64,000 nucleotides of DNA from Verrucomicrobiia bacterium (GCA_022072455.1 JAJVHY010000024.1:1-64000), one strand, 5' to 3'; counted from the stretch's first letter, positions 1 to 8,934 are shown. The notes: generated by a model from the letters alone, not told the origin. Numbers and translations are program-made.

Positions 1-223
1 TGCGGACGGCGATGGCGTGTTTGTCGCCGTTCTCGGCGTCATAGGCGGTCTCGAACGCCGTGAAGGCCGCCGCCAGGTTGGCGCGGGACGGGAACGTGAC
101 CGGCCACGGCTCCGGGAACAAGGTCAGAGCCGGCTCCGAGGTCAGGGAGGTCTCGATGCGTTGCGTCTGCGTGAGGAACTTCGGCAAACCAACGCGGTCA
201 AACGCGATGATGAGTTTTTGCAT
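1..223 (-). CDS. Hypothetical protein, N-terminal part only (runs off the left edge)
   Basis: An open frame on the minus strand starts with ATG at 223 and stays open to base 1, giving 74 codons beginning MQKLIIAFDRVGLPKF. An AAAGGA Shine-Dalgarno sits 5 nt before the ATG, which supports a true start. The pattern of 'LTLFPEPWPVTFPSRANLAA' followed by an alanine-rich helix ending in A.DAENGDKHAIAVR resembles small conserved proteins of unknown role that I associate with Verrucomicrobiota and Planctomycetes, some of them phage-like. No catalytic motif is visible. The C-terminus lies outside the window, so length and full domain content are unknown. No function is assigned. Confidence 0.6.
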   Translation of the reverse strand, partial: MQKLIIAFDRVGLPKFLTQTQRIETSLTSEPALTLFPEPWPVTFPSRANLAAAFTAFETAYDAENGDKHAIAVR

Positions 224-480
224 ACGGATCCTTTCCCTGTGGGCCGATGGGGTTGGGCGGTTGGTCCCAGGTGAGACCCGAGTCCCAAGTGTACGATGGC
301 GTGTCCCAGCGCATGAGGATTATCCTCGCCGTCCGGCCAGTCTGCCGTTGAAGAATGTTCGTCGGTAGCGCATCGGCCGCTCCGGGATGCGGAGCAGTCA
401 GTGTGCCACCGCCGCCCGGATGCCTCCCGCCAACGCCCCGCCGCACTCACGCCAGGCCAGCGACCGGGCGCGCTGCCGCC

Positions 481-656
481 GCATTGCTCCCTCACAACGA
501 CCGCATTGCTCCCTCACAACGACCGCATTGCTCCCTCACAACGACCGCATTGCTCCCTCACAACGACCGCGTTGCTCCCTCACAACGACCGCATTGTTCC
601 CTCACAATGACCGCATTGTTACCTCACAACGCAGGCATTGTTACCTCACAATGACA
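481..656. repeat. 22-bp tandem repeat, eight units
   Basis: The unit gcattgctccctcacaacga plus cc recurs with an exact 22-base period, with units starting at 481, 503, 525, 547, 569, 591, 613 and 635. The first four are essentially identical. Units five to eight accumulate changes (gcg for gca, gtt for gct, aatga for aacga). A ninth, strongly decayed unit follows at about 657-678. Units are contiguous, so this is not a CRISPR array. Twenty-two is not a multiple of three, so it is unlikely to be a protein repeat. It lies in gene-free DNA and behaves like a minisatellite. Confidence 0.95.
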
Positions 657-663
657 GGTCTGC

Positions 664-712
664 GTCCTCACAACACAGTCTCGGCACACAATCGGGCGTT
701 GGTTGTGAGGAC
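664..712. repeat. 11-bp perfect inverted repeat around a 27-nt loop
   Basis: gtcctcacaac at 664-674 is the exact reverse complement of gttgtgaggac at 702-712. The left arm is the last, decayed unit of the adjacent 22-bp array, so the hairpin contains an inverted copy of the repeat core. There is no T-run after it, so it is a poor intrinsic terminator candidate. Confidence 0.6.
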
Positions 713-1173
713 ACACCGCGCCTATGTTTCGCACACTGACGGTCGCGTTTTCCTGAAAAATATTACAAGCGGAGCACCCGCTGGTCGCGGCGCGGTCGGA
801 AATTCTCACGGTTGATGAGAAGGCGGTGGTGTTCTTCCAATAATTGCGAAACAACCCGGTACTCGCCCACGCGTTTTCGCGCACCGACCGATCGGTCGCG
901 GGAGTAGCGACGGCGGCGATGACGGCGGAGTCGACGGTGTGGTATCTGCTTACGCCCACCAGCGACATGTTCCGCCTCCGTTGGGACTTCAGCGGGACGC
1001 GGAGAGCAAGTGGAGAAGTATTGCCGGGAGTTCCTCCTTCGCTAAATCGAGTCCGACGAGAAGCCGCAGTCGTATGCGGCAACCATCGGCGGACAAGATG
1101 ACGGCGTAAGAGTCGTTTAGCTTTGGGCTCTCAGCCGTCGGTCGGGCAGCCAGTTCACCTCTGCCCACCCGCG

Positions 1174-1569
1174 CTACGGCTCGTCCAAATATTCAATCAC
1201 GTCCGCCGTGACGGTCAACCGCGGCATGGAAAAGAGAATGAAATACAGCGCGGCGCGATCCTCGGTTTGGTTCACCAGCGCGGTGGCGCGGCCTTCCAGG
1301 GGTTGATTCACCGACGCATAGAGTCGGGCTTTAGCTTGCGCGTAGTTCGGATTCGCGAAGGGAATGAATCCCAACAGCCGGAAGCCGTGACTGGTCCCGC
1401 GGGCGTTGACCTTGATCATCTTGAAGTTCTTGCGGGTGAGCGAGGCTTGCGCCCCGGTGGTTTGCCCCTTAAACTCCCCCGTCGAGGAACAACCGGTGAG
1501 GATTGCAAGCCAGACTGCCAACCCGAATCCCGCGACCCACTGTCGACCGCTTCTCTGTAATTTGAGCAC
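1174..1569 (-). CDS. Small putative lipoprotein
   Basis: A 131-residue protein with a basic n-region, a hydrophobic stretch and the lipobox LTGC with Cys27, so it is probably exported and lipidated. The start is GTG at 1569, supported by a GGAGG Shine-Dalgarno 5 nt upstream. The mature part has the pattern TSHGFRLLGF, then a Y.QAKARLY helix, 'ALVNQTEDR' and a closing TVTADVIEYL strand. I associate this layout with a family of short uncharacterised lipoproteins, possibly DUF6567-like (weak recollection). It has no catalytic motif. It stands alone, with repeat DNA downstream and the HNH-SIR2 operon divergent from it. Confidence 0.75.
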   Translation of the reverse strand: MLKLQRSGRQWVAGFGLAVWLAILTGCSSTGEFKGQTTGAQASLTRKNFKMIKVNARGTSHGFRLLGFIPFANPNYAQAKARLYASVNQPLEGRATALVNQTEDRAALYFILFSMPRLTVTADVIEYLDEP

Positions 1570-1711
1570 GTCGTCCTCCGTTGTGATTAGTTAACCCCGA
1601 CTTCTAGGGGCAGAGTCTACGGAGGCCGCGATTGCTGGTCAATCGGAATCGGAGGGTTCTGGACGCGGTTCGAAGTTCGCCTGCCGGCGAATTCCGCCCT
1701 GGTCATTCCCC

Positions 1712-1740
1712 TTGTCTTTGCCACTCCGACCGGCTACAAC
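1712..1740 (+). promoter_or_regulatory. Candidate sigma70-type promoter of the HNH-SIR2 operon
   Basis: TTGTCT at 1712-1717 and TACAAC at 1735-1740 are separated by 17 bases; each matches the consensus at four of six positions. Transcription would start near 1747, about 55 bases before the chosen ATG. This is read by eye only; a promoter of this strength is expected by chance fairly often. Confidence 0.3.
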
Positions 1741-1802
1741 TTTGCGCAGCGTTCCTGCCGTTCTGAACCCAATCTTTGAAGCCGCTTGCGACCGTGAATG
1801 TG

Positions 1803-2792
1803 ATGCGAATGACCACGAAGCCCGGCCTGACGAAAGACCAGACATACTGGCTCAAGGTCGCCGCGAATCTCCGCGTTGACCGCGCCCACGGAATCGCCCC
1901 GCACAAGCCGTTGCTGTTGCTCGCGGTGGTGGATCTAATTGAAGAAGCCCAACTGCGCCAACCCATCTTGCCGCTGACCGGCGAACTCACCTTTCGCTTT
2001 CTCGCGTACTGGACGGTCATTGCCCAGCGCCGACCCCAACGGCCCGACATTCGCCTGCCGTTCTACCACCTCAAGAGTGATGGCTTTTGGACACCGCTGG
2101 ATGAAGCTGGCCAGCCCACGACCGAACGCCGCCGGGCGGTCGCCGTCCGCCTTGATCCCGACTTCTTCGCCTGCCTTCAATACGAGGTATTCCGCCCGCA
2201 TTTCCGCATGACCCTAATCAACTGCTACTTCGACGAGCGCACGGAACGCTTCGCGCTCCGCAACCTGGTTGGCTTGCCGGAGGGCAAATTGGATGATGTC
2301 GTCAAAGAAGATCGCCAACAGTATGCGGTCGCGCGTCAACAGGGACGCGAAGCTCGTTTTCGCCTCACCGTTGTGCCCGCCTACAACTACACCTGCGCAT
2401 TGACCGGCTACCGGTGTGTGACGGTCGAATCGGGCAGCATCGTGGACGCCGCCCACATCCAGCCATTCGCTTACAGCCGCAACAACCATCCACAAAACGG
2501 GATGGCGCTCAGCAAGAACGCCCATTGGATGTTCGATGCCGGTCTCTGGTCGCTCGACGAGGATTACCGGGTGCTCGTCGCCACCAACCGCTTCGACGAA
2601 GCCGGTGACGCTGCGTTCCTGCTCAAACGAATGGAAGGCCGGCAAGTCCAGCTTCCCGGCAAACGCGACTACTGGCCCGATAAAACCCACATGGCGTGGC
2701 ACCGGGAGAAAAGGTTCAACGACAGCCTGAACGACCAGCCGCATCGCCGAATTGGAAGAATCGCGACTGCGAGAGCCGGGCGGCTAATCTGA
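1803..2792 (+). CDS. HNH endonuclease with N-terminal sulfur-binding-like domain (type IV restriction-like)
   Basis: About 329 residues. The N-terminal third carries the block APHKPLLLLAVVDLIE, then LTGELTFRF and RLPFYHLKSDGFW. This matches my memory of the DNA-recognition domain of ScoMcrA-like enzymes, which bind phosphorothioate or otherwise modified DNA. The C-terminal part is an HNH_2-type nuclease: C-A-L-T-G-Y-R-C, then VDAAHIQPF (catalytic His), then NGMALSKNAHWMFD. It probably cuts modified foreign DNA. The frame is open from TTG at 1776; ATG at 1803 is chosen, with 1809 also possible. It is followed after 9 bp by the SIR2 gene, so the two are co-transcribed. No dnd-type modification genes are visible nearby. 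Confidence 0.8.
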   Translation: MRMTTKPGLTKDQTYWLKVAANLRVDRAHGIAPHKPLLLLAVVDLIEEAQLRQPILPLTGELTFRFLAYWTVIAQRRPQRPDIRLPFYHLKSDGFWTPLDEAGQPTTERRRAVAVRLDPDFFACLQYEVFRPHFRMTLINCYFDERTERFALRNLVGLPEGKLDDVVKEDRQQYAVARQQGREARFRLTVVPAYNYTCALTGYRCVTVESGSIVDAAHIQPFAYSRNNHPQNGMALSKNAHWMFDAGLWSLDEDYRVLVATNRFDEAGDAAFLLKRMEGRQVQLPGKRDYWPDKTHMAWHREKRFNDSLNDQPHRRIGRIATARAGRLI

Positions 2793-2801
2793 GGTACTGC
2801 C

Positions 2802-5800
2802 ATGAGCGATGAAACGAAAATTGATATTCCTGCCGACGTCAGATCGCACTTAGACGAGATTGCGGAACGATTGTGGTCCGGGCATGCAGCCGTGATGGTA
2901 GGTGCTGGTTTCAGTAGAAATGCCCGCAAGGCCATTCCTTCTGCAATTGATTTTCCTACTTGGCCTCAGCTTGCTGACCATTTCTACGACAAGATTCACC
3001 ATCGACTTCCCGATGCCGACACATCGCATTATCTGAGCCCCCTCAAACTCGCCGATGAAGTTCAGGCCGCCTTTGGACGTCCGGCACTTGACCAACTTCT
3101 TCGGACCAGGATTCCCGATAAAGAATACGAACCCTCGGACCTCCATGTACGCTTGCTACACCTTCCGTGGGTGGACGTGTTCACTGTGAACTACGACACC
3201 CTCCTAGAACGCGCCACCACGAAGGTGACATCTTATCGGTTCGATGTTGTCGTAAATAAAGAAGACCTCGTCTATTCAACCCGACCACGTATTGTCAAAC
3301 TGCATGGTAGCTTCCCCTCTACTAGACCCTTTACCATTTCAGAAGAGGATTACCGACGCTATCCGCGCGAACAGGCTCCCTTTGTCAACACGGTACAACA
3401 ATCGCTTTTAGAGAATACGTTGTGCCTCATCGGATTCTCGGGCGACGACCCCAACTTCCTTCACTGGATAGGCTGGGTCAGGGATAACCTCGGTAAGGAG
3501 AACTCCCCTAAGATTTACCTTGTGGGCGTGTTGTCCCTCACTGTTGGTCAGCGTGAGTTGCTGGAACAACGCAACGTTATCCCCATAGATTTATCTCGAT
3601 GTTTGACTGTAGGCAGTGACCATGCAACCGCAGTCTCCATCTTTCTCAAATATCTCATTGATAGAAAGCCGGCTGTATCGCTTGACTGGCCAACAACTCG
3701 TCTACCGTCATCTGACCCATCCAAACCCGCCGAGCCTGTAGAGCTCACTCATGCATTGAGCGCGATACATGAATCCTACCCTAACTGGGTCATAGCTCCG
3801 GACGAATCACGTGAGTCACTCTTGTCAAGCATTCGGCATTCACATTTCGGCTTCCGGGAACTTATTGCCGCCGAATCCGCCGCGCCACCTACGGATATCG
3901 AGTTGCTCTATGAACTTAACTGGTGTCTCGAACGAGTGCTAATTCCTATTCCGAACGATCTCGTTCAGCACTTTGAACGTATTCTTTCACGATACAATCC
4001 CTATCCCAAGCTGATAAACGTTCAGAGCGCTGAGGTGACGCCCGAGCGGCAAGAATATTTGGGGCTCGCTTGGAAAGGAATCAGCCCATGTTGGATTGAC
4101 CTGAATATCGCTATGCTCCGTTTCTACCGAGAGGAGGCGGTGCCGGACAAGTGGAAGGTTGCCGACTCACTTCTGCAATCTGTTGCCGAGGTGTTGTGGC
4201 CAGAACAGGCCGCACGGTGGCACTACGAGCGCTGCTTACAGGCCTTGTTTGGAATTGACCTCGGTGAGCTGAGGAGCCGCATTGGCGCATGGCCAGTAAA
4301 CCCCGCCCAACCGTTTTGGGAGGCAAAGCGAGCTGGCCTTCTGGCGGAATTGGGCGATCTGAGCGAAGCCGAAAGTATTCTGGAGGATTCGTTAGCGGCC
4401 ATTCGGTCAAAGCAACAGTTGGCGCCAGTAGTCAAAGACTTCACTTGGGTGTCTCAGGAGAGCCACGCGATGTACCTTTTGCGCTCAGTGCAATTGGCCA
4501 ATCGTTTTGCCCACGGACAAGTCTACAAGAAGAACGTCACGAGCGACCATTTCCAGCAACGGTGGAATGAACTGAAGGCTTTCAAGTGTGAGCCGTGGGA
4601 CGACCTGAGGTTGTTTGATGTTCGACTCAAGATACCACCTGTGCCTTACGAGCCGGTTACTCACCAAAGGGAGTTCGACATCGGGCGCGAGACGGTTACT
4701 CATCACCTTGGTAGCGGAGATGATAATGCTTCACTCACCGGATATGCTTTCCTGCGATATTGCGAAGAAGTAGGACTGCCCTTCGCACTACCTTCACTAA
4801 ATATCGCCCAGAAACAAGCGCAGCAGGCCGCCGAACGTATCTCACAGAGTTCATCATCTTGGGCCGTGACAACCCTTCTTCGGATAGGCGATCCCAAGCT
4901 GGCGGATTCGCTCTTCAGCCGAGACGCATTGGCTTTGATGAATGTGACGCAGGTCGATGAGGCCGTCGACCGATTCATCGATATCTTCAAACGGGCTCAA
5001 TTTGGAATGGTGAAAGGTGTTAGTTTAACAGATAGGGGCATTGGAGACAGAGTCATCAGCATGGTGCCTGAGGTGCTCTCTCGCTTTTGCACCAAATGTT
5101 CAACCGCACGACGTGATGCAATTTTCGCGCTCTTGCGAGAGCTTTATGAAAAGCCACCCGCAGGACTCTCAGATGGAATTCGTCACTTGGCGCAACGTCT
5201 TCTTAATTCTTGGACAAGTTACGAACAATATAAAAGACTTCCCAATTTAATTGAGTTCCCGGTGTTTGGTGATGCAAATGGAATACTCTCCCACTACTTC
5301 ACCGAGCCGTTCATGTGTCTCTCAGTAAAGAAAGATGATCTCCCAGAGAAAGTCGTGGCTATTACTTTGTCTGAAACCAGTATTGCCGCGCTTATCAAGA
5401 AAGTTGCTTCAACTGATCCCAAGGAGCGTTCCCACGCAAGCGTGAGATTGGGTTGTCTCCACGAATTAGGACTGCTTAGTGAGAGCCAGAGTACAGCCTT
5501 TGGCGAGGTGCTTTGGTCTAGAATAGGGCCGAACGGCTTTCCGTCGAACACGCCATTTTTCCCATTTGCCTTTTTGTCGTTGCCGTCTCCTGCGGGTACC
5601 GATGCCCTGGCCATCTTCAAAAAGTACGTTGCTAGCTGGTCGCATGTCATGATTGATGCCACACCAACCGGAGGAATAACCGTCACTCCGGCCGGGAAGC
5701 CTCCCATAAATATGACCGGTGGCCAAAGTGGCTGGTGTAATAGCATCCTAGGAGTAACTAAGCGTACGAATAATGCTGGAGGTATCGACTGGACTACCGA

Positions 5801-6596
5801 CGAGGTTGTCATGCTGTTAGACAAGTTGGTTGACTGGTGGAATGCAGGCAAGGAACGGTTACGGGAACCCGATCCACCTCCACATCTTTGGGGAAGCATC
5901 CCTGACGAATTCCGAGCACGCTATCAGAATCTAATTATGATTCTGGGTGATGTGATCGTGCCACGCTTAACTGCCAAATCTAAGGCAGAAGTAAGGCAGC
6001 GCCTTGGGCAACTAGTAGAGGAACTCGACAGCTTCGGCATGCCAGTTTTGCGGCTGCGTGCTGCGTGTTTGCACGTATTTCCCCAGTGGTCATCGCGAGT
6101 GTTGGAGTCAATGGCTGCAATGCTTCAGGGAAGTGAGAAGAAACCTGCTCGAGACGCATGTAATGCAATTCTTGATCTCTTGCGGCGGCCCAAGGGTCGC
6201 GCCAACCGGCAAGTCATGAGCCTCCTATCGACAATTGGACAACAGGTGAAGTGGCGACGGGAAATTCTGCTTGCTCACGCATTGAAGGTTCTAGAAATCG
6301 TAATTAATGAGATACCTGAGTGTCTTTCTGATGCTCTTAAGTCAGATATTTTGACGGGCCTTTCTGCGCTCCGCACTGAGACCAGTTCCGGAACGAAGGA
6401 GCCGTTCAAGGACATAGCAGACCGGCTTGTTTATCGTGAGCATGCGGCCGCTCTCGCGTACTCTTTGTCCAAGTATCTGACAAAACGGGGCGAGCCGATT
6501 CCCTCCGTGCTTATGGACTGGCAAAAGGTGTGTGCCGATCCAGAGGAATTTGCCGAAATTCGGAATCAGTGGCCAGGTAACTCGGAGAGAGGCTGA
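2802..6596 (+). CDS. Giant SIR2-domain protein, probable NADase effector of anti-phage defence
   Basis: 1264 residues, starting at an ATG preceded by GAGG 7 nt upstream. Residues about 20-240 form a SIR2_2-type domain: VGAGFSRNA (GAGFS at 34-38), FTVNYDTLLE (Asn130, Asp132), KLHGS (His168) and GFSGDDPNF (211-219). The Asn-His spacing of 38 equals that recalled for the catalytic pair of DSR2 (N133/H171), so NAD+ cleavage is plausible. The remaining roughly 1000 residues look largely helical with no motif I can name, and may be the phage sensor or oligomerisation part. It is longer than DSR2 (about 1005 residues). The gene is visibly more A/T-rich than the housekeeping genes in the window, consistent with transfer. 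It is paired with the HNH gene upstream. Confidence 0.85.
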   Translation: MSDETKIDIPADVRSHLDEIAERLWSGHAAVMVGAGFSRNARKAIPSAIDFPTWPQLADHFYDKIHHRLPDADTSHYLSPLKLADEVQAAFGRPALDQLLRTRIPDKEYEPSDLHVRLLHLPWVDVFTVNYDTLLERATTKVTSYRFDVVVNKEDLVYSTRPRIVKLHGSFPSTRPFTISEEDYRRYPREQAPFVNTVQQSLLENTLCLIGFSGDDPNFLHWIGWVRDNLGKENSPKIYLVGVLSLTVGQRELLEQRNVIPIDLSRCLTVGSDHATAVSIFLKYLIDRKPAVSLDWPTTRLPSSDPSKPAEPVELTHALSAIHESYPNWVIAPDESRESLLSSIRHSHFGFRELIAAESAAPPTDIELLYELNWCLERVLIPIPNDLVQHFERILSRYNPYPKLINVQSAEVTPERQEYLGLAWKGISPCWIDLNIAMLRFYREEAVPDKWKVADSLLQSVAEVLWPEQAARWHYERCLQALFGIDLGELRSRIGAWPVNPAQPFWEAKRAGLLAELGDLSEAESILEDSLAAIRSKQQLAPVVKDFTWVSQESHAMYLLRSVQLANRFAHGQVYKKNVTSDHFQQRWNELKAFKCEPWDDLRLFDVRLKIPPVPYEPVTHQREFDIGRETVTHHLGSGDDNASLTGYAFLRYCEEVGLPFALPSLNIAQKQAQQAAERISQSSSSWAVTTLLRIGDPKLADSLFSRDALALMNVTQVDEAVDRFIDIFKRAQFGMVKGVSLTDRGIGDRVISMVPEVLSRFCTKCSTARRDAIFALLRELYEKPPAGLSDGIRHLAQRLLNSWTSYEQYKRLPNLIEFPVFGDANGILSHYFTEPFMCLSVKKDDLPEKVVAITLSETSIAALIKKVASTDPKERSHASVRLGCLHELGLLSESQSTAFGEVLWSRIGPNGFPSNTPFFPFAFLSLPSPAGTDALAIFKKYVASWSHVMIDATPTGGITVTPAGKPPINMTGGQSGWCNSILGVTKRTNNAGGIDWTTDEVVMLLDKLVDWWNAGKERLREPDPPPHLWGSIPDEFRARYQNLIMILGDVIVPRLTAKSKAEVRQRLGQLVEELDSFGMPVLRLRAACLHVFPQWSSRVLESMAAMLQGSEKKPARDACNAILDLLRRPKGRANRQVMSLLSTIGQQVKWRREILLAHALKVLEIVINEIPECLSDALKSDILTGLSALRTETSSGTKEPFKDIADRLVYREHAAALAYSLSKYLTKRGEPIPSVLMDWQKVCADPEEFAEIRNQWPGNSERG

Positions 6597-6705
6597 AATA
6601 CACCCTGCACCCACTCCGCGCAGTTTTCCGTGCTCACGCCGTTGCATTTGGCGATGGAGGAAAGCTATCAGCTTTCTGCTTTCAGCGGTCGGATGGAAAG
6701 GCGAG

Positions 6706-7533
6706 CTAGTCGAAAATGCCGAGTTCGGGTTGATGCTCAAACGGTGGCGCGAATACGCCAACAATGACCCACGGGTTGGGTGCAACACTGTGAAACTGTT
6801 GCGTTGTTCCCAAGAAGAAATACAGATCGCGCTGCCCGAACTCGGTGAGATACTTGTGCTTCACTTTCTCCAGCGCGATATCCTCATTCCCGTGTCTTCG
6901 CAGGCAGTTCCAGAAAAGCTGACCGCATTCCCAGTCCAAAACTTGCAGCGTGCTCCGTTTCCCGTCCGCGTCTTCAAAAAGGTAGGAAAACGAATACGGC
7001 AGTTTGGGGATCAGTTTGAACGTCTGTCGCCACGCGTCCTCTTCAAAGAGTTGTTTCTGATCGGTGTGCGCCCGCATCTGTGTGACCTTATCGGGACTCC
7101 AGTCACGCTCTTCATCCTCCCAGATGAAGTCGCGAATCTTCGTTGGCTTGAATACGGCCAGTGAGGTCCGCATTTCTTTCGCTTCCTGAATGAGCGGGTC
7201 GAGCCGGTCGTAGACTTTGGCCTTCTTCAACAGCAATTCACGGCGGTCGCGCCAGTTGTTCTCCGTTCCCATGTGACCCACCGGCACCATCTTCGAGAGG
7301 TCGGCGGGATGCCGGGTTTCGGGACGCGGATCGGAGCGACCGCGGATAAAGTCAGTCTCGATCCAATCGAACTTCTTGTAATGTTCCTCTTCTTCCAGTC
7401 GCCGAAAGGGTACCGGGTAGATGCGCATCCATGTGCCATCGGGACGCACGGCGGCGGTGCAGACGGTTTCGCCGTATTTCTTGGAGAGCGTCGGGTACGT
7501 CTTGACGGTGATCAACACGCGTTCTTTGGCCAT
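6706..7533 (-). CDS. Uncharacterised protein of the KTYP/RIYPVPFR family (possible dual-OB fold)
   Basis: 275 residues opening with VLITVKTYPTLSKKYGETVC, then 'GTWMRIYPVPFRRLEE', HYKKFDWIETDF and a DPRPETRHPAD block. I recognise this signature from uncharacterised proteins that sit beside DUF488 genes; I believe an OB-like fold has been assigned to some, but cannot check. There is no nuclease or NTPase motif. The C-terminal half contains LDWECGQLFWNCLRR and DLYFFLGTTQQFH. It starts 9 bp after the DUF488 gene, so the two form an operon. It converges on the SIR2 gene across a gap of about 110 bases. The pairing suggests the two proteins act together, perhaps on nucleic acid. Confidence 0.75.
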   Translation of the reverse strand: MAKERVLITVKTYPTLSKKYGETVCTAAVRPDGTWMRIYPVPFRRLEEEEHYKKFDWIETDFIRGRSDPRPETRHPADLSKMVPVGHMGTENNWRDRRELLLKKAKVYDRLDPLIQEAKEMRTSLAVFKPTKIRDFIWEDEERDWSPDKVTQMRAHTDQKQLFEEDAWRQTFKLIPKLPYSFSYLFEDADGKRSTLQVLDWECGQLFWNCLRRHGNEDIALEKVKHKYLTEFGQRDLYFFLGTTQQFHSVAPNPWVIVGVFAPPFEHQPELGIFD

Positions 7534-7542
7534 GGCGCAACT

Positions 7543-8439
7543 CTACAGATGAACCACCTTCGAGGCCTTTCCGCCGTAATTCTCCAACGCTTCCGCTACG
7601 CAATGCCGGTGGCATTGTTCCGGTAATCTTTCAAAACAAGTCAGCGCCACGCGTTCGCCGTCCTTGACCCAAGCAACAATCTTCGCCAGCGCTGCCTTCT
7701 GCTTCGGTAAACTCTTGCGTTCGTACTCGGCAAACAACGCATCGTAGTCCGCCTGCGTGTTGAGGTCGCGGCGTTCTTCGGAATCGATGCCCAACTCCGG
7801 CAAGTGCTCGTACCGGATTCCGACATTCTCGCAGGCATGGCTCAACGTCTTCTTGGAGAATCCATACTTCCGACTAATCGGATTGCGCCGCACATCGCAC
7901 AGCAACGTGACCGAGTTCCGCAACAACACATTCAGGTACGCTTCCAATGTCCGCCCTTCATAGCCGACCGTCAGCAATCCCGGTTGCGCCTTCGGTGGCC
8001 GCGCCTTGGCGACGGCTTTGCGGGAGTCTGCATCCGGCAAAACCTTCTCCACAATCTCACTCCGCGTCGCGTAATAAGGAAACCGCCGGTATTGCTCCGC
8101 AATCAGGCTGTTCCCACGTAGCTTGCTGTGTTCTCGGCAGAACTTACCAACCACCAACGGCAGCAACGCCTGCTTGCGCGCCGTCTCGCGGCCTTGGGGC
8201 GTGAGCTCCCAGTGCTGGTCGTCCTGCGTGAGCAAGCCGGCTTCGGCCAGACGGCGTTTGTCGGCATAGGAGGTAAACGAGAATCCGCCGAACTTGTACG
8301 GCACAAACTCATAGCTGGGCGTTGTTTCCTGCGTTTGCGTGTAGAGGAACAGCAGCTTCTGAAAATCGGTGTTACCGACCGGCTCGTCAATGGCGGCCAG
8401 CAGCGTCAGCAACAAACGTTGGCGTTCAGGCAATGTCAT
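7543..8439 (-). CDS. DUF488-domain protein with N-terminal winged-helix/SocA-like region
   Basis: About 298 residues. The first 130 contain FQKLLFLYTQTQE, YEFVPYKFGGFSF and KRRLAEAGLL, which look like the Panacea/SocA-like fold found in antitoxins. From about 150 the DUF488 domain follows: LLTVGYEGRTLEAYLNVL, LLCDVRRNPISRKYGFSK, then YEHLPELGI and CFERLPEQCHRH. The paired Cys and His residues suggest a metal or thiol site. The frame is open from TTG at 8448; ATG at 8439 is preferred. It is first in a two-gene operon with the gene ending at 6706. DUF488 proteins have no settled activity; the location beside HNH-SIR2 suggests a defence or toxin-control role, which is inference. Confidence 0.8.
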   Translation of the reverse strand: MTLPERQRLLLTLLAAIDEPVGNTDFQKLLFLYTQTQETTPSYEFVPYKFGGFSFTSYADKRRLAEAGLLTQDDQHWELTPQGRETARKQALLPLVVGKFCREHSKLRGNSLIAEQYRRFPYYATRSEIVEKVLPDADSRKAVAKARPPKAQPGLLTVGYEGRTLEAYLNVLLRNSVTLLCDVRRNPISRKYGFSKKTLSHACENVGIRYEHLPELGIDSEERRDLNTQADYDALFAEYERKSLPKQKAALAKIVAWVKDGERVALTCFERLPEQCHRHCVAEALENYGGKASKVVHL

Positions 8440-8564
8440 CGAAGCCAAACTACCGGACTCTTTGTCAGAAATGAAGCAAGTTTAATGGACAGGGTGTAAT
8501 ACTGATCACCTCTTCGCGTGCAGCCGTCAGCTATGGCTCAGCGGAAGTCCCGGGGTTCATAGGT

Positions 8565-8934
8565 CTAGAACTCCACATCCCGGCACTTCTGTTCGAGTTG
8601 GTGTTTGATGCGTTCCATGCTCGCGCCGGTAAGAGTCGGGGACACCATATTTCAACACGAAGGGACGAATCTGTTTCGGGGCGAGGACGGCGAGCGAATT
8701 ACCCGGTGGGACACGATTGATGATGAACCAGCCGGGGACAGTGAGAATGGGTTGGACCCAGACTTTCTCGCCGGTGGCGCCGCTGAGATAACCGCTCAGC
8801 CATTTGGCGTTGCCGACGGCTTGGTCAAGGCCGTACCGGCTGCGCTCGTCGTGCGGAAACTCAATGGCTTCACCATCGTAGAGGCCCGGGCCAGTGTCTT
8901 CGCGGTCTTGGCGTTCTCTGAGCAGACTGGTGAC
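8565..8934 (-). pseudogene. Decayed C-terminal fragment of a NERD (nuclease-related domain) protein
   Basis: The minus strand encodes IEFPHDERSRYGLDQAVGNA, WLSGYLSGATGEKVWVQPIL and TVPGWFI, a run typical of NERD proteins. Near 8645-8655 the frame shifts: the natural ending LTGASMERIKHQLEQKCRDV, closed by a TAG at 8565-8567, is read only in another phase. The N-terminal half is missing, and upstream (8993-9104) lies a copy of the 112-bp dispersed repeat. This is therefore a 5'-truncated, frameshifted remnant. I rely on pattern memory for the family. Confidence 0.55.

Larger units (their letters stand above)
224..1173. other. Gene-free stretch with tandem and inverted repeats
   Basis: About 950 bases lie between the partial gene on the left and the lipoprotein gene on the right. 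Open frames exist on both strands, but none has a plausible protein composition. The plus-strand frames across 400-650 are translations of the 22-bp repeat in three phases. The stretch holds the 22-bp tandem array (481-656) and an 11-bp inverted repeat (664-712). Bases 740-1170 show nothing I recognise. Confidence 0.6.

Noticed and set aside
481-656. CRISPR array
   Set aside because: The 22-bp units are directly adjacent with no unique spacers, and no cas genes are present.
664-712. Rho-independent terminator
   Set aside because: The inverted repeat has a 27-base loop and no T-run, and no gene ends nearby.
387-815. Protein with repeats encoded by the 22-bp array
   Set aside because: All three phases are open only because the unit has no stop codons; there is no Shine-Dalgarno, no homologous flank, and the period is not a codon multiple.
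624-1082. 152-codon minus-strand frame
   Set aside because: Composition is erratic, no start signal is present, and it runs into the repeat DNA.
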